From positions 558,001 to 622,000 of the forward strand of contig JALUTQ010000041.1 in the NCBI GenBank assembly GCA_032718865.1: a DNA stretch of 64,000 bases, in the 5' to 3' direction. This DNA comes from Tilletia caries. Its lineage: Eukaryota; Basidiomycota; Exobasidiomycetes; Tilletiales; Tilletiaceae. The position numbers were made by a program, and so were the translations under genes. How positions within the stretch are numbered: the stretch's first letter is position 1; the number at the start of each line of letters is the position of its first letter. Shown in pieces: positions 54,466 to 64,000 of the stretch. The notes below the pieces were generated by a model that was not told the DNA's origin, ran no database searches, and was given only the letters and a program-made list of their open reading frames with translations.

Positions 54466-56424
54466 ATTCCTGACCTGGGTGCGTACCTTACCAGAGTGTT
54501 CCCCTAACTTTTTCGCCTTGTTGAATAACAGGTCGCTGGGGGCTGGGAGTGGGATTTAAATACAGACTTAGTCAACAAAGTTAAGTAGCAGCAACTTACG
54601 CCTTGGAACCATAGTGACCTGGCTGTCGGCTGAAGCCCAGAGGCCAGGGTGTCCCTCAGACTCGATGTGGACCTCAGACCCTTATGACCTGGTAGAGATG
54701 TGCGAAGACGTGACTGGGGGCGTCCTCTCCCCCTCCCCTTTTCGCGAATCTTTTGTATCAGAAAGGTCACCAAATCTCAGCCCAGCACGGCTACGCAGAA
54801 GCTCAAGGTAGCTTCGCTACCCTTCGTCTGCTTCGCCATGCGGCTGCGACTTGCGATCGTAGCTACGAGCATCTATATCATTGTCCATGTAACATTTTGA
54901 ATGTTGATCAAACTTGCGTGAAAAAAAAGGGATTGAGGAACTTCACACACGTAATCATCCCGCACGGCTGTATCTACCAAGGAAGCAGAAAGCAAAGAAT
55001 GATATGTCATATGATGGCTTCGCGCAGAGAGAGACAATTGACAAACAAGACGGAGAATAGCTGCGAGCGCAATGAAGATAAGATTAAAAAGACTGAGGAG
55101 AAAAAAGCGTGAGGCTAATGCAGAAGGAGAGGTTAGGGGATAGGAAACATAAGCGGCCGGGGAAGCAGACGGAAGGGACGTAGAAGACGGGTGAAGGCTG
55201 AGACCGGAGACGAATGGGCAAAGGAATGCCAACAGAGCTTGATGCGAAGGTAAGGGAATATAGAAGAGGCAAGAGCACAGCAGAAAGAAAGTCAGATCAG
55301 GTCAGGTCAGGTCAGGTCCAGTGTTGAACATACTATTGGAGTATGGAACCCTGGGCGACTTGAGAGAGGAGAAGCACAATGGTGACGCCGAAGGTGGCCA
55401 CCGACGACGGACACATTGACCTCGGCGGGCTTGACGTTGGCGATGTCGAAGTGGAAGGTGGAGGCGCGTGTGATGTCAAAGGTGGTGACCCGTGACACAG
55501 AACAGACTGTACGAAGATATGCAGTGATGAGCACCATTTTTAACTCATGAAGCGTCAAAGCCGTTAGAAGAAGGAGAGGGGGTCGGGGAAAAACCCACCG
55601 CTTGGGGTCGTAAAGACTTGAAGACCTCGGCGACGATGGGCACGGTGGAGTTGACGGGGTTGGAGATGACGAGGTGGTGTGCTTTGGGAGCAACCTTGGC
55701 AGCGGCTTTGTCGAGGGAGAGAGCTGTCCGATGGGGCATGGTGAGTGAGGAAAGTCAGTCTACTCATCTTGACGACGTCGACCGGATTCATAAGAGCAGA
55801 GAGCTGAAAAACGAATGGGTGAGTACGGACCTAACCCGGAGCACCTGATGCAGATGCGCGTATAAACACGAGGCTCACCTTGGATGACAATTCGGGAGTG
55901 CTGACTGCTGGGCCGGACTCAGAATGGGAACAAAGCAGAGACTGGTATGGGTAAGTGGTATCAGCCATCAGGTTAAGCAAGAAAAAGCAAAACAGCGGTG
56001 AGCATCATTAACTTGAACCTTGGTGAGCAGAGAGCGGTTAAAAAGAAATCGAGAGGGGGATTGTTCAATTCGCATGATGCTTGTCGGGCTTCGATGGAAG
56101 CGTGAAGAAAGGCTGGCGGTGTTGGTTGTCGTCTGTCGAGTGTCGAAATGAACTGATTACGTATGCAAGATTTCTGCACTCTGTGCTTATGTAAGGAAAA
56201 CCAAACTTTGGCTCAAGGACAGATCAGTCAATTCTGATGCTACAACCACGAAACCTGTGCCAGAAGTTGCAGGACTAGATTTGGTCAAGGGTCTACTGAT
56301 TCAGAATGGTGTGTTGTGTTGGTAGTTGCGAAGAAAAGTCCCAAACTACGAGCCTGAATGGCAAAAAGCTTACGGCCGTAAGGCGGGAGCCGCCCTATAA
56401 CCCCTTAACTAAAGTTAGGGGAAT
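54466..56424 (-). mobile_element. MDH-carrying repeat element, right copy (inverted)
   Basis: This 1959-bp segment is the reverse complement of 42283-44238, with scattered substitutions and one- to two-base indels. For example, it has two extra A in the run near 54923 and differs in the C/T run at the end of the first MDH block. Boundaries are sharp on both sides. The flanks differ from those of the left copy, which supports independent insertion or transfer of a defined unit. Confidence 0.72.
55335..55713 (-). pseudogene. Captured malate dehydrogenase fragment, right copy
   Basis: It has the same blocks as the left copy (ISNPVNSTVPI, SLYDPKRW, VTTFDITRASTF, VVGGH). In this copy the end of the first block stays in one frame with the second block because of the indel difference, but the enzyme is still only a fragment. 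Confidence 0.75.
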
Positions 56425-57342
56425 AATCTCATCTTGGCCTGAATCGGTAACGTGGACCCCGACTACGCCCGACGGCCGACAGGCCACATATATATTATTC
56501 GTAAGTATGCAGGCAAGCAGGATGTAAAGGATGCTGCATTATTGTTTCTGAACACTGAATACTGAATATATGCGGAGAAATTAGTAATTAGTAGTACATA
56601 CATGTCATGACCTGACGCCTTACGTCTGACATCGGAAAGGCATGTATTATTGACACCTCGCGTCTCCGATTCTTGAACAGATTATTTACTCGCAAGTCGG
56701 AAGGGCCGCGGATGCGCGGATGCGCTGATCAACATTTACCACAGATCTCTCGATAGCGCAAGCCCGGGCCAATCGGTTTTCTCTCTCTCTCTCACACATG
56801 TACAGATCTCTCGAGCGCAGCGGCTGGGGTTGTAAGTAACAGCAGCATTGTCCGCACTCTCACTCACCGCAAGCCGATGATCTCCTTTGCAGAATTGCAG
56901 ACCTTCAAGCAATGTTCCGGGCTTTCGGGCCTATATGATACTTCCTACTGACTATCCTCTCCTTTACGGCCCGCGTTTCCCTCACTCGCCGACACTCCCT
57001 TTCTGATCAGGCTCATCTTTCTGTCCCACACTCCCACCACAGGCATCCTAGATTACATCCTATATCTCTCCCTCATTTTGGATCTGCATCTTCGTCGCTC
57101 TCTCCCTCATTTTGGATCTGCATCTTCGTCGCTCTCTCCCTCTCTTTCTTCTCGATTGGGCCCATTCGCTGCGAAGGTATGTCTATCCACGTCGCCGTCC
57201 GCCGCTGCCTGCAAAGTCGTCAACGAGGAATGAGGATCACTAACCCTTATCTCTCAGCAGGAACACACAAGTGGAACCTTCAGCAGCAACCTCGTGATCT
57301 CCAGCTCTCCGTTGAGGTTCAGGAAATTTCAACCCAACCACC
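56425..57342. other. Spacer and leader upstream of the membrane-protein gene
   Basis: It includes a CT-rich tract near 56780 and a 34-bp tandem duplication at 57065. No gene is recognised. Confidence 0.5.
57065..57138. repeat. Two-copy 34-bp tandem duplication in the leader of the membrane-protein gene
   Basis: CCCTCATTTTGGATCTGCAT plus CTTCGTCGCTCTCT occurs twice in a row. Confidence 0.9.
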
Positions 57343-59845
57343 ATGGCATCATCTGCCCTCTGCACCACCTCGCCCACGGTTCTCTACTCCACCAACTCAT
57401 TCACCTATGTCAGCGCGCACTCCATCACCATTACCGCAATCGGAAGCATCGCCAACCCATCACCTACCACCCCGACGCCTGCTGCTACCTTGGATCTATA
57501 TGGCCATCGGTCCACCTCCTCAACGTCTTCCCACTCGGTACTGGCTATTGTGCTCCCAGTGACCTTCGTGTCCATCGCACTCATTGCTCTCATCGCGTTC
57601 TTACTCCACCGATACTGCGGAGCTGCTGCTGCCCGCCGACGAAATGGCGATGGCAGCGACAATTCCAAATCTCGACATTTCCGCAAGAACCGTGATATCG
57701 ATTCCGGCCAACCCAAGGCAGGTGCTGCCCTCGATGATGTATTCGGAGTGGCCCAACGAGGCGACGTCCGACAGTTACGGGACGTCGACTGCGGCAGTGA
57801 TCCGAATGTGCATATACGTATACGAATGATCTTCGACGCTACTCTGGCATTGTCCTACCTTCAAAAAAGACCTCGAGGACATACCGAACCCCCAGCAGGA
57901 GAAGCAGGAAGCAGGACCAGGGACTCTTGGGCCCATGCCCATGTCACTCAAGGCGGATACCGAGGATCGACAGAATCGGTCTAGATTCGAGTCGGCACAA
58001 CATAGAACCTCCAACTCTCGAGAAGAGCGAAAGTCCTTTGGTCCGTTACCCGCCCAGGACGATGTAGTCGTGAAGGCTTCCCGCGTCTTGTCCATGAATC
58101 AACCGATTCAGCGGTCAACCTCTCCTGCTATCGTACTTTTTCATGCTGATCACGACACCAGACGCTCGACAAGTCCCGGTTCAGAGGCGCCTGGTGGCGA
58201 CTCCACTTTTGCACCTCCCAGCCCAGTCTCGCTTGTCAGACCGGACTCGTTCTTCTCCGTCGCCCGTTCCGACTCCATATATCTGGATCCAATGCACGGC
58301 GAAATGTACTCTCGCGCAGCGATACCTCCGCGGGATCAAGCCAGCGCCATTGCCTCCTCCCCCATCCGAAAATCGGTCAGCCTGTCGGCTATGCCAGAAT
58401 CGGTAAGGTCGTCATCTCCAGCGCCGTCGAGTCCCTTGCCACCCAATCCCTTGGGCTCATACTCGGTGAAACTATGGAGCCGGGCTCGGTCGGGAAGTTC
58501 AATTTCGCGGCCGTCGTTATCCGCAGCTCGTCCAGCTTCCTCGGGCTCGATCCGCCCAGGTTCTTCAGGGAGCTCGCGCCGGTCGCTGTCGCGTCTCGGG
58601 GCGGGAACACCACTTGGGGAAGATGGGTTCCCTCTCTCGCTTAATACTGTTCTCGAATTGCCTGCCCCACCGCATCGTTATCCGCACCAGTACCACGACC
58701 CGACATCGCTCCTCGACATGGAGGAGGGTATGATTGAGGGACTGGAGAATCTGTCTCTGTCTGGATCAAGATCGATGACTCCTGTACGCCGTTCGGGTCG
58801 CTTCTCGCCAGCTACTCTTCACGGATCGACCAGGCGCTGGTTCCGCTCCTGGAGGGCGATAACCCCACCGCCGTCCTTCCCAACGATGCGCCCCTCCCTC
58901 TTCAACTCCGACCCATCTCTGTACCGTCTTCGTTCTTCCAGCACCTCCTCGAGTGTTATGGCTGTCCATGGTACGACAAGCTCTTCGGCTGTGTTGGCAG
59001 CAGCTCTAGCGACGGAGCGATCGCAGAGTCTCAACGTCGAAGCAGATCCTGTGCCGTCCGCGCAGGAGATGATGGCGGCGGCGGAAGAGATGGGACTCGA
59101 GTCGAGTCCTGACAACATCGAACTTCCTACATTGCCCTCCATTCCCACAAATGCGGCGAAGTTCGGGAACGATGCTAGCGTAGGACAAGACGGAGCTGAA
59201 AGCGATCAAGATGATTCTGTCGTTTCTAAGGAGTTGGCGGACGAATCGAATGCCTCGGGAAACCTGGAACTTCGTCGGCGCAACAGCTATCCACTTGCGC
59301 TCACCACGGTTTCCAGCCCCCGCTTCGCTCCTTCTGCTCTCGGTCCTGCGGCCAAGTTTGCTCAGCCTCAGCCTCATCCTCGAACCCAGCCCACCCACAT
59401 GATGCCGCTCCCGATTTCCAAGGACGGTCCGTCTTGGTCGAACGCTCAGACGAGCTTACTTCCCCGCTTCAGAAGCCTTCCCGTCTCTCCCGCAGCGAGC
59501 CCGCGCTCTTCATTTGCTTTGGGGGCCAGCGCGCGCAGTGCTACTGGATGAGCAACTTCTCCCGCTTGCTGCTCGCCCTTTAGGAATTCCGCCACCTCGC
59601 CCCACAACCATCAAACATCACCAATCAGACACGCCCCGTCTGCTGGCCCGAGCGAGGCTGACGAGGCCCAAGGTGGAGCCCGCAGCCTGGGCTACAAGAA
59701 CAGTTCCGCCGCTACCGCCGCCGCCGGATTTGCGCATCCATTCCGTTTCGAGGAGGAGGAGGACGACGGGAGTCATCTGTCCCATTTCGGCGAGCTGTTG
59801 TGGAAGCAGAAGATGGGCGGCCTGGCGAGTCCCCATACGACGTAG
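57343..59845 (+). CDS. Putative single-pass membrane protein with a long cytoplasmic tail; gene model uncertain
   Basis: From the ATG at 57343 a Ser/Thr-rich extracellular part of about 65 residues leads to a membrane helix (VLAIVLPVTFVSIALIALIA) and a basic stop-transfer. The long Ser/Pro-rich C-terminal part is in another frame, open to a TGA at 59549. Between them a GTATACG...CCCCCAG intron (about 57818-57892) fits, but a frame change between about 57600 and 57720 is not explained. After the TGA the same frame stays open for 97 codons to a TAG at 59845 with similar composition (FAHPFRFEEEED, LLWKQKMGG). The layout resembles fungal cell-surface sensor or anchor proteins, but no family is recognised. 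Confidence 0.55.
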
Positions 59846-61480
59846 GCCGACTCCCGACCCGAACACCTTTCCACCCTCCCTCATACTCTACCTACTTAAT
59901 CTGCTACTTATCATAGATTACAACCTCCCCTCCCCTAATGATCTCCATCTCTAATCTTCACCTCTTTAAAAATAGCGAAATGGATTATCGATTATTGTCG
60001 GATCTTATTACATTACACATCTATGTATACACCTTTCGTCTTATCGCACGCGGTCACAGCAATATACTTAGCTACACACTGAACACTCACAGTCTCCCTA
60101 ATTGCCTCAGTCCGTTGTTGTGAACGAAAAGTATGGGAGGACCCACCGCTGGTGCGTGTGCCCGGGGCAAAATTTGGTGGGACGTGCAGCGGGAGGAGTG
60201 AAGATGACACTCCCAACTTTCTTTGATGGCGGTTTTCTCGCTCTGCGGGCTGCTGGCGCTGCTGGACCAAAGCAAAATATGTAATATACCCTTCTCTCTG
60301 CCCTTTTCTCGACCTTGCGCTGATCTTGGAGTATGTATGCTCTCGCCCACGTTTTCATGGGGCCGAGGAATGGTCAGTCGCATTGGACAACTCACCTTGC
60401 TCATCTCTCCTTGTTCCACCCTCTCACCCCTCATATATCCTTCTTCCTCTTCATTCATTTTCAGTACTAACCCCCTCCTCCCCAGCCAGAAGCAGCCCTC
60501 GCCCGCGTAGCCTCTCTGGTCGCCAAACCAGCTGCCTTCTCTCCCGCTCAGACCGACGGCCCCGTCTCATGGCGCATAGCTCGAGCATTGTCCAAAGCTA
60601 CTCATGATGAGTCAGCGGGCATTCAGCGTTCCTGGTCCTTCATGATGCTGTCTGTACATCATAGCGGCACTGACTCTCAGCACACTTCCTTCTTCCCACT
60701 CAGCAACGTTTACAATCCGTCATCGATCCTGCGATACGTGGTCAACCGGGTCTGCAGGGACCTGCGAAGTCCCTGCTCCAGACGCAGACCGATCGAACGC
60801 GAGGGGTGGAGCGTGCCGACACACAAGCAGTTGAGCACCCTGGGTTACGTATGAGCGGGATCATCACCTTTTGATCTCTGAATACGGGGGTTGCGACTTT
60901 GCGAGTGTCCTGATCGTTTTGATGAGCACAAGAGTCACGACCACGGCTATGACTGCAGCTACCTGGTAACGTTTCTACCGCAACCGCCGCCATCGCGACC
61001 ACTATTTCCTACCACCCATACCACCACTACCGCGCTCTGACAGCATTCCTGACGCCACGGCTCGTCGCTTTCCTACTCACTCTCGAGTGTGCACGAACGT
61101 ACATTGCCTTCTCTTCAGTCTCGTTGCTTTTTCCCCCACCCTCCGCACCCTCTTCTCGTTCTCGCATCTCGTCTCGTTTCTCAGAATGTTTCTTCTTTCC
61201 TCTCCGCGTTTGCACTCAACGCTTTTCTCGATGCTCCACTCTCCTTTCTCCTGGCGCCGGCTTGTAGTACGTTTACCATTCGGTCCTGCGTCGCTCAGTG
61301 GTCCTGCCCGCCCAGGGCGACCCACGATCGCGCTCGGCACGAACGTAATCGAGCCCGCGCCCACCCACCTAGGGTGGGTCTTTCCCATGATCCTTCATTG
61401 TCGCCATCAGACGGAAGCCACCTGGGAGACTGCGGGTGTGCAGCCAAGTACAGGCGGATGAGATTAACTGATCTTAAGGT
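59846..61480. other. Region between the membrane-protein gene and the cysteine-rich gene
   Basis: It contains one candidate exon (listed separately). The rest has no supported gene. Confidence 0.45.
60486..60854 (+). CDS. Candidate terminal exon of an unrecognised gene
   Basis: A CTCCTCCCCAG acceptor is followed by a 123-codon open frame ending at TGA 60854. Its start (EAALARVASLVAKPAAFSPA) has coding-like composition and the rest is less convincing. No upstream exon could be joined with confidence and no domain is recognised. It may be a relic. Confidence 0.25.
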   Translation, partial: PEAALARVASLVAKPAAFSPAQTDGPVSWRIARALSKATHDESAGIQRSWSFMMLSVHHSGTDSQHTSFFPLSNVYNPSSILRYVVNRVCRDLRSPCSRRRPIEREGWSVPTHKQLSTLGYV

Positions 61481-61608
61481 CCAGCAGGGCGGGCGATATA
61501 TGAATGACTCCCGGTCAATGGTGCAAAAGGGGACCCTGATCTCCAGCAGGGCGGGTGACATAAGTATGAATGACTCCCGGTCAACTGTTCAAAAGGGGAC
61601 CCTAATCA
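61481..61608. repeat. Two-copy tandem repeat of 62-66 bp upstream of the cysteine-rich gene
   Basis: CCAGCAGGGCGGG, GAATGACTCCCGGTCAA and CAAAAGGGGACCCT occur twice (units from 61481 and 61543). The second unit has a four-base insertion. The pair ends about 105 bp before the ATG at 61714 and could be promoter elements. Confidence 0.85.
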
Positions 61609-61713
61609 ACGTATTCTCTTCTTCCTTCCCAGTTCCCCCTGCACTCCCACACTCACACACCTTCACACCACGCGCACCGCATCCATCCTCTCCTCTGTCA
61701 CCTTCCCTACCAG

Positions 61714-62291
61714 ATGAAGTTCAGCATCGTTATGGTCCTCGTCACCCTTTGCGCCATTGGCACCGTCACCGCCATCGTGAGTCTGCAATCCGCAAGGCAT
61801 CTTCTTGTCAAAGGGGCGTGCCGGCTCATATGACATTCATCTTTGCTGACCTTCCTCTCTCTTCCTTTCAGAACCCGGATGCTGTAAAGCATAGTCGTCA
61901 AGTGCGGGACAGTTGCAAGAACAAACTAGAGAGACGCACGGCAACCCAGGTACGTTAAACGTCATGGTCTGAGAGACTTCAAGTGGGTCGATATGCTCTG
62001 CTGATTGTTTGAGTTGTTTCCATTCCCTCTCCTGTTGCAGGTTTGTCTCTGTCATCATTTCCGCAAGGTCAAGGGCAGAAACGGCGTACGTTCTCAAGCC
62101 ATGAGGCATAAAACAACGCTCGGATGCAGCCCACCGTTTACTGACGATGAGACTACACAATCCTTTTGCAGAAATGCCGCCAAGGATGTGTGGCGGATGG
62201 TGAACATCGGAAGTTTTGCGAAAGGATTTGTCTTAAAAAAGACACATGCGACAGGCCCCCACCATCCTGCTATAAACGGACATCGATTTGA
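61714..62291 (+). CDS. Small cysteine-rich secreted protein
   Basis: The four exons are 61714-61776, 61872-61949, 62041-62085 and 62172-62291, all phase 0, giving 101 aa. Exon 1 is exactly a signal peptide (MKFSIVMVLVTLCAIGTVTA plus I). The mature part has nine cysteines: DSCK, then VCLCHH, KCRQGC, KFCERIC, DTC and PPPSC. It is also basic. Unspliced reading gives nonsense, while every junction has GT...CAG borders, so the model is well supported. It is not related in sequence to the 126-aa family. Compact disulfide-rich secreted proteins of this size include effectors and antimicrobial peptides; which applies here is unknown. Its stop lies at the first bases of the repeat at 62287. Confidence 0.72.
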
Positions 62292-62482
62292 GGTTGCAGG
62301 ATGTTGGCCATCAAGAATGCCGACTCTCCGGAACGAACCATTCCTTGGTCCCAGCACTCCCGGCATATGCGACAGCCGCCTTTTTCCCTACAACGTTCTC
62401 GGGCTTGCGTCCCCTCCTCCCCCTTCGCTTGACCTCCTTCTTCAGTCGATGCGTTACGTTGCGCCGTTCCAAAGCCTTCCGA
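62287..62482. repeat. Second direct repeat, right copy (partner 53633-53832)
   Basis: This is the diverged counterpart of 53633-53832. It begins within the last codons of the cysteine-rich gene. Confidence 0.85.
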
Positions 62483-62600
62483 GATTCCGCCTTGGCGCTA
62501 ATCACAACGCAAAGCATGTCTCCATCCATATTATTTCTACGCCCAGTACACAGTCCACACATTGCGCTCCTCATGCTCGTCTTGCGCTGATTCTACATTT

Positions 62601-62715
62601 CCTCCGGAGTCAGATGCGAGAACAGAAGCAGCGGGTCCAGAGTCAGATCGACCGTATGACGGGCCCAAGGTCTTTTTGGACTAAGTTTGCGGCCTGCTTC
62701 AAGTCGCGATATTGA
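62601..62715 (+). pseudogene. Detached 3' end of a family member 1-like gene
   Basis: The frame reads RSQMREQKQRVQSQIDRMTG and ends FKSRY at the stop at 62715, matching the C-terminus of the gene at 50958 with several substitutions. The signal-peptide exon, middle exon and start of the last exon are absent upstream, so this is a truncated paralog. It marks the left end of the large direct duplication. Confidence 0.75.
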
Positions 62716-63844
62716 CTGATCCTATCGTTGCACTTGGATTGGCGGAGTCTTTACACTATACCTGCGACCATCAGGCGCGAATAACCAATTTGAAAAGACA
62801 TCCACACAATTCCATACTTGCCAGCTGGTCTGGATCATTGTCGCTGTTACCAGGAAAAGACGTTGCTTACGGTCCAAAAAGATGCTTGAGGGTAGGAAGC
62901 AAGGGAAATAAAGGAATTACATCCTACAGTAGCAGAACACGCAACAGATGTGGGCCAGAGGTCGAGGGGTACGGACGAAGGTAGGGGAGAACTCAGGAAA
63001 GTACAGGCAAATGTTACCACGATGGCCTTGAAACGTCGGCTCAAAGAAAGCGAGGAAGATCTCGAGAATGTAGAGGAGGGGAATCAGGTTAATGGAACGA
63101 GCCTACAGTGATCAGGCTAAGCAGGATAGCAGCGAAGGGAAAATGCCCGGAAGAGAGCGTGGAACGTTTCTTTGTTGAGACCGAGATCTTCAACAGCGCA
63201 AACGATCCATTCATACACATACGGCGACACGCAAATCTCAAAAAGGAGCCCCCTTCGATTCCAACATTTCCGTGAGCGTCGAATTGTCAAATTCGACGTC
63301 TTCGTTGCCATCTAAGTCTTTCGAGTTTCGAGGATATGCATCGCATCAAAGCATTCCGACCCTTCTCGCAGAAACAACCGGATTCGCCCTAATCCGCCAT
63401 GGGAGTTTGACTTGTGAGCCCTCCTCACATCCTACAGCCCTCGAATATCTCTACAGTTATCATGACAAAGCTGCGTTGGCTGATCGTTTTTCCAGAAGAA
63501 GGGGGTGGCATTGATCTGAAACGACTCAGAACCGGGGCGTTGATATGGAGCAACGTAGATCCGGGACGTTGATACCATATTTGGCGCAACGTAGAGTGGC
63601 CCTCATGTTGCGGCTTCGCTCTAGCCGCTCTAGACACATTCAGAACGGTTGGCGGGTAAGCTTGAGGCTCTGAAGTCGCTTGGTCGAGTGAAAGTGAAGG
63701 GTATAAGTACACACAGAGCGGTGCGACCTTTCTTCCCAGCATTGCCCTCAGTTGATCTCAGACACACTTCAGAATCTCGTCCACATCTCATCGTGCTGCA
63801 CATCACCTGCTATCCACACACTCCACATACCATCTTAGCAGACA

Positions 63845-64000
63845 ATGATTTACCTTCGCCTCCTCCTCCTCCTCCTCTTCCTTCCCCTCCTCATTCTTGT
63901 CACCGCAGTTGTCGACGGTGCACCTCTGTCGAAATTATCCTGCCCTTCCTGCCCGGCCTTACCCCAGCGGTCGAATGTGAGTGCACCGACGGATTTGCCC
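63845..64000 (+). CDS. Small secreted protein, duplicate of family member 2 (cut by the window edge)
   Basis: Exon 1 (63845-63976) matches 52637-52768, including the Leu-rich signal peptide and GAPLSKLSCPSC, and it ends at the same GTGAGT donor. The TATA box at 63702-63708 and the upstream motifs are also kept. The remaining exons lie outside the window. Confidence 0.7.
   Translation, partial: MIYLRLLLLLLFLPLLILVTAVVDGAPLSKLSCPSCPALPQRSNVSAPTDLP

Larger units (their letters stand above)
62601..64000. repeat. Direct duplication, right copy (partner 51392-52792), continues past the window
   Basis: It is near-identical to the left copy from about 62790 on. The duplicated unit runs through the promoter and first exon of family member 2 and is still matching at base 64000. 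Confidence 0.93.

Noticed and set aside
1..64000. CRISPR array, bacterial operons, rRNA and tRNA genes
   Set aside because: No spaced palindromic repeats, no rRNA sequence, and no tRNA A/B-box pair with a cloverleaf were seen. The gene structure is eukaryotic.

Overview
This window is nuclear DNA of an intron-bearing fungus, most likely a basidiomycete. The evidence is short spliceosomal introns (about 70-100 nt, GTGAGT/GTAAGT...YAG), a fungal plasma-membrane H+-ATPase, a peroxin, fungal kinesins and several tyrosine-recombinase retroelements. I cannot name the species. A plant-associated or smut-like lifestyle is only hinted at by clusters of short-exon genes for small secreted proteins.

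Layout. 1-4805 (minus): a decayed DIRS/Ngaro-type retroelement (A), cut by the window edge. 5043-7808 (minus): F-box/WD40 protein. 9653-12746 (minus): plasma-membrane proton pump (PMA1 type), three exons. 14879-19670 (plus): kinesin-5 with a BimC box, seven exons. 19979-21472 (minus): peroxin 12. 21798-22996 (plus): mitochondrial Rieske protein, five exons, sharing a 325-bp promoter with PEX12. 23.6-26.5 kb: gene debris, including an Ftr1-like C-terminus, a kinase-like scrap and a broken secreted-protein gene. 27383-32285 (plus): retroelement B. 32.3-36.4 kb: repeats with no gene I can support. 36488-37498: acidic low-complexity protein. 38036-41985: kinesin-6, six exons. 42283-44238: a 1.95-kb repeat carrying a piece of malate dehydrogenase. 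44734-49745 (minus): retroelement C. 50958-53188: two tandem 126-aa secreted-protein genes. 54466-56424: an inverted second copy of the MDH-carrying repeat. 57343-59845: single-pass membrane protein. 61714-62291: a cysteine-rich secreted protein. 62601-64000: a direct duplication of 51392-52792, including the start of the second 126-aa gene.

The left third is housekeeping sequence (mitosis, peroxisome import, respiration, proton pumping). From about 23 kb rightward it becomes accessory: retroelements, gene relics, captured gene fragments, direct and inverted segmental repeats, and a small family of secreted proteins. That family has at least two intact members, one partial copy at the window edge, one detached 3' end and one relic 25 kb away that has lost its start codon. 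Several unrelated seven-base tandem arrays also occur. All calls come from reading the sequence; no database search was run.
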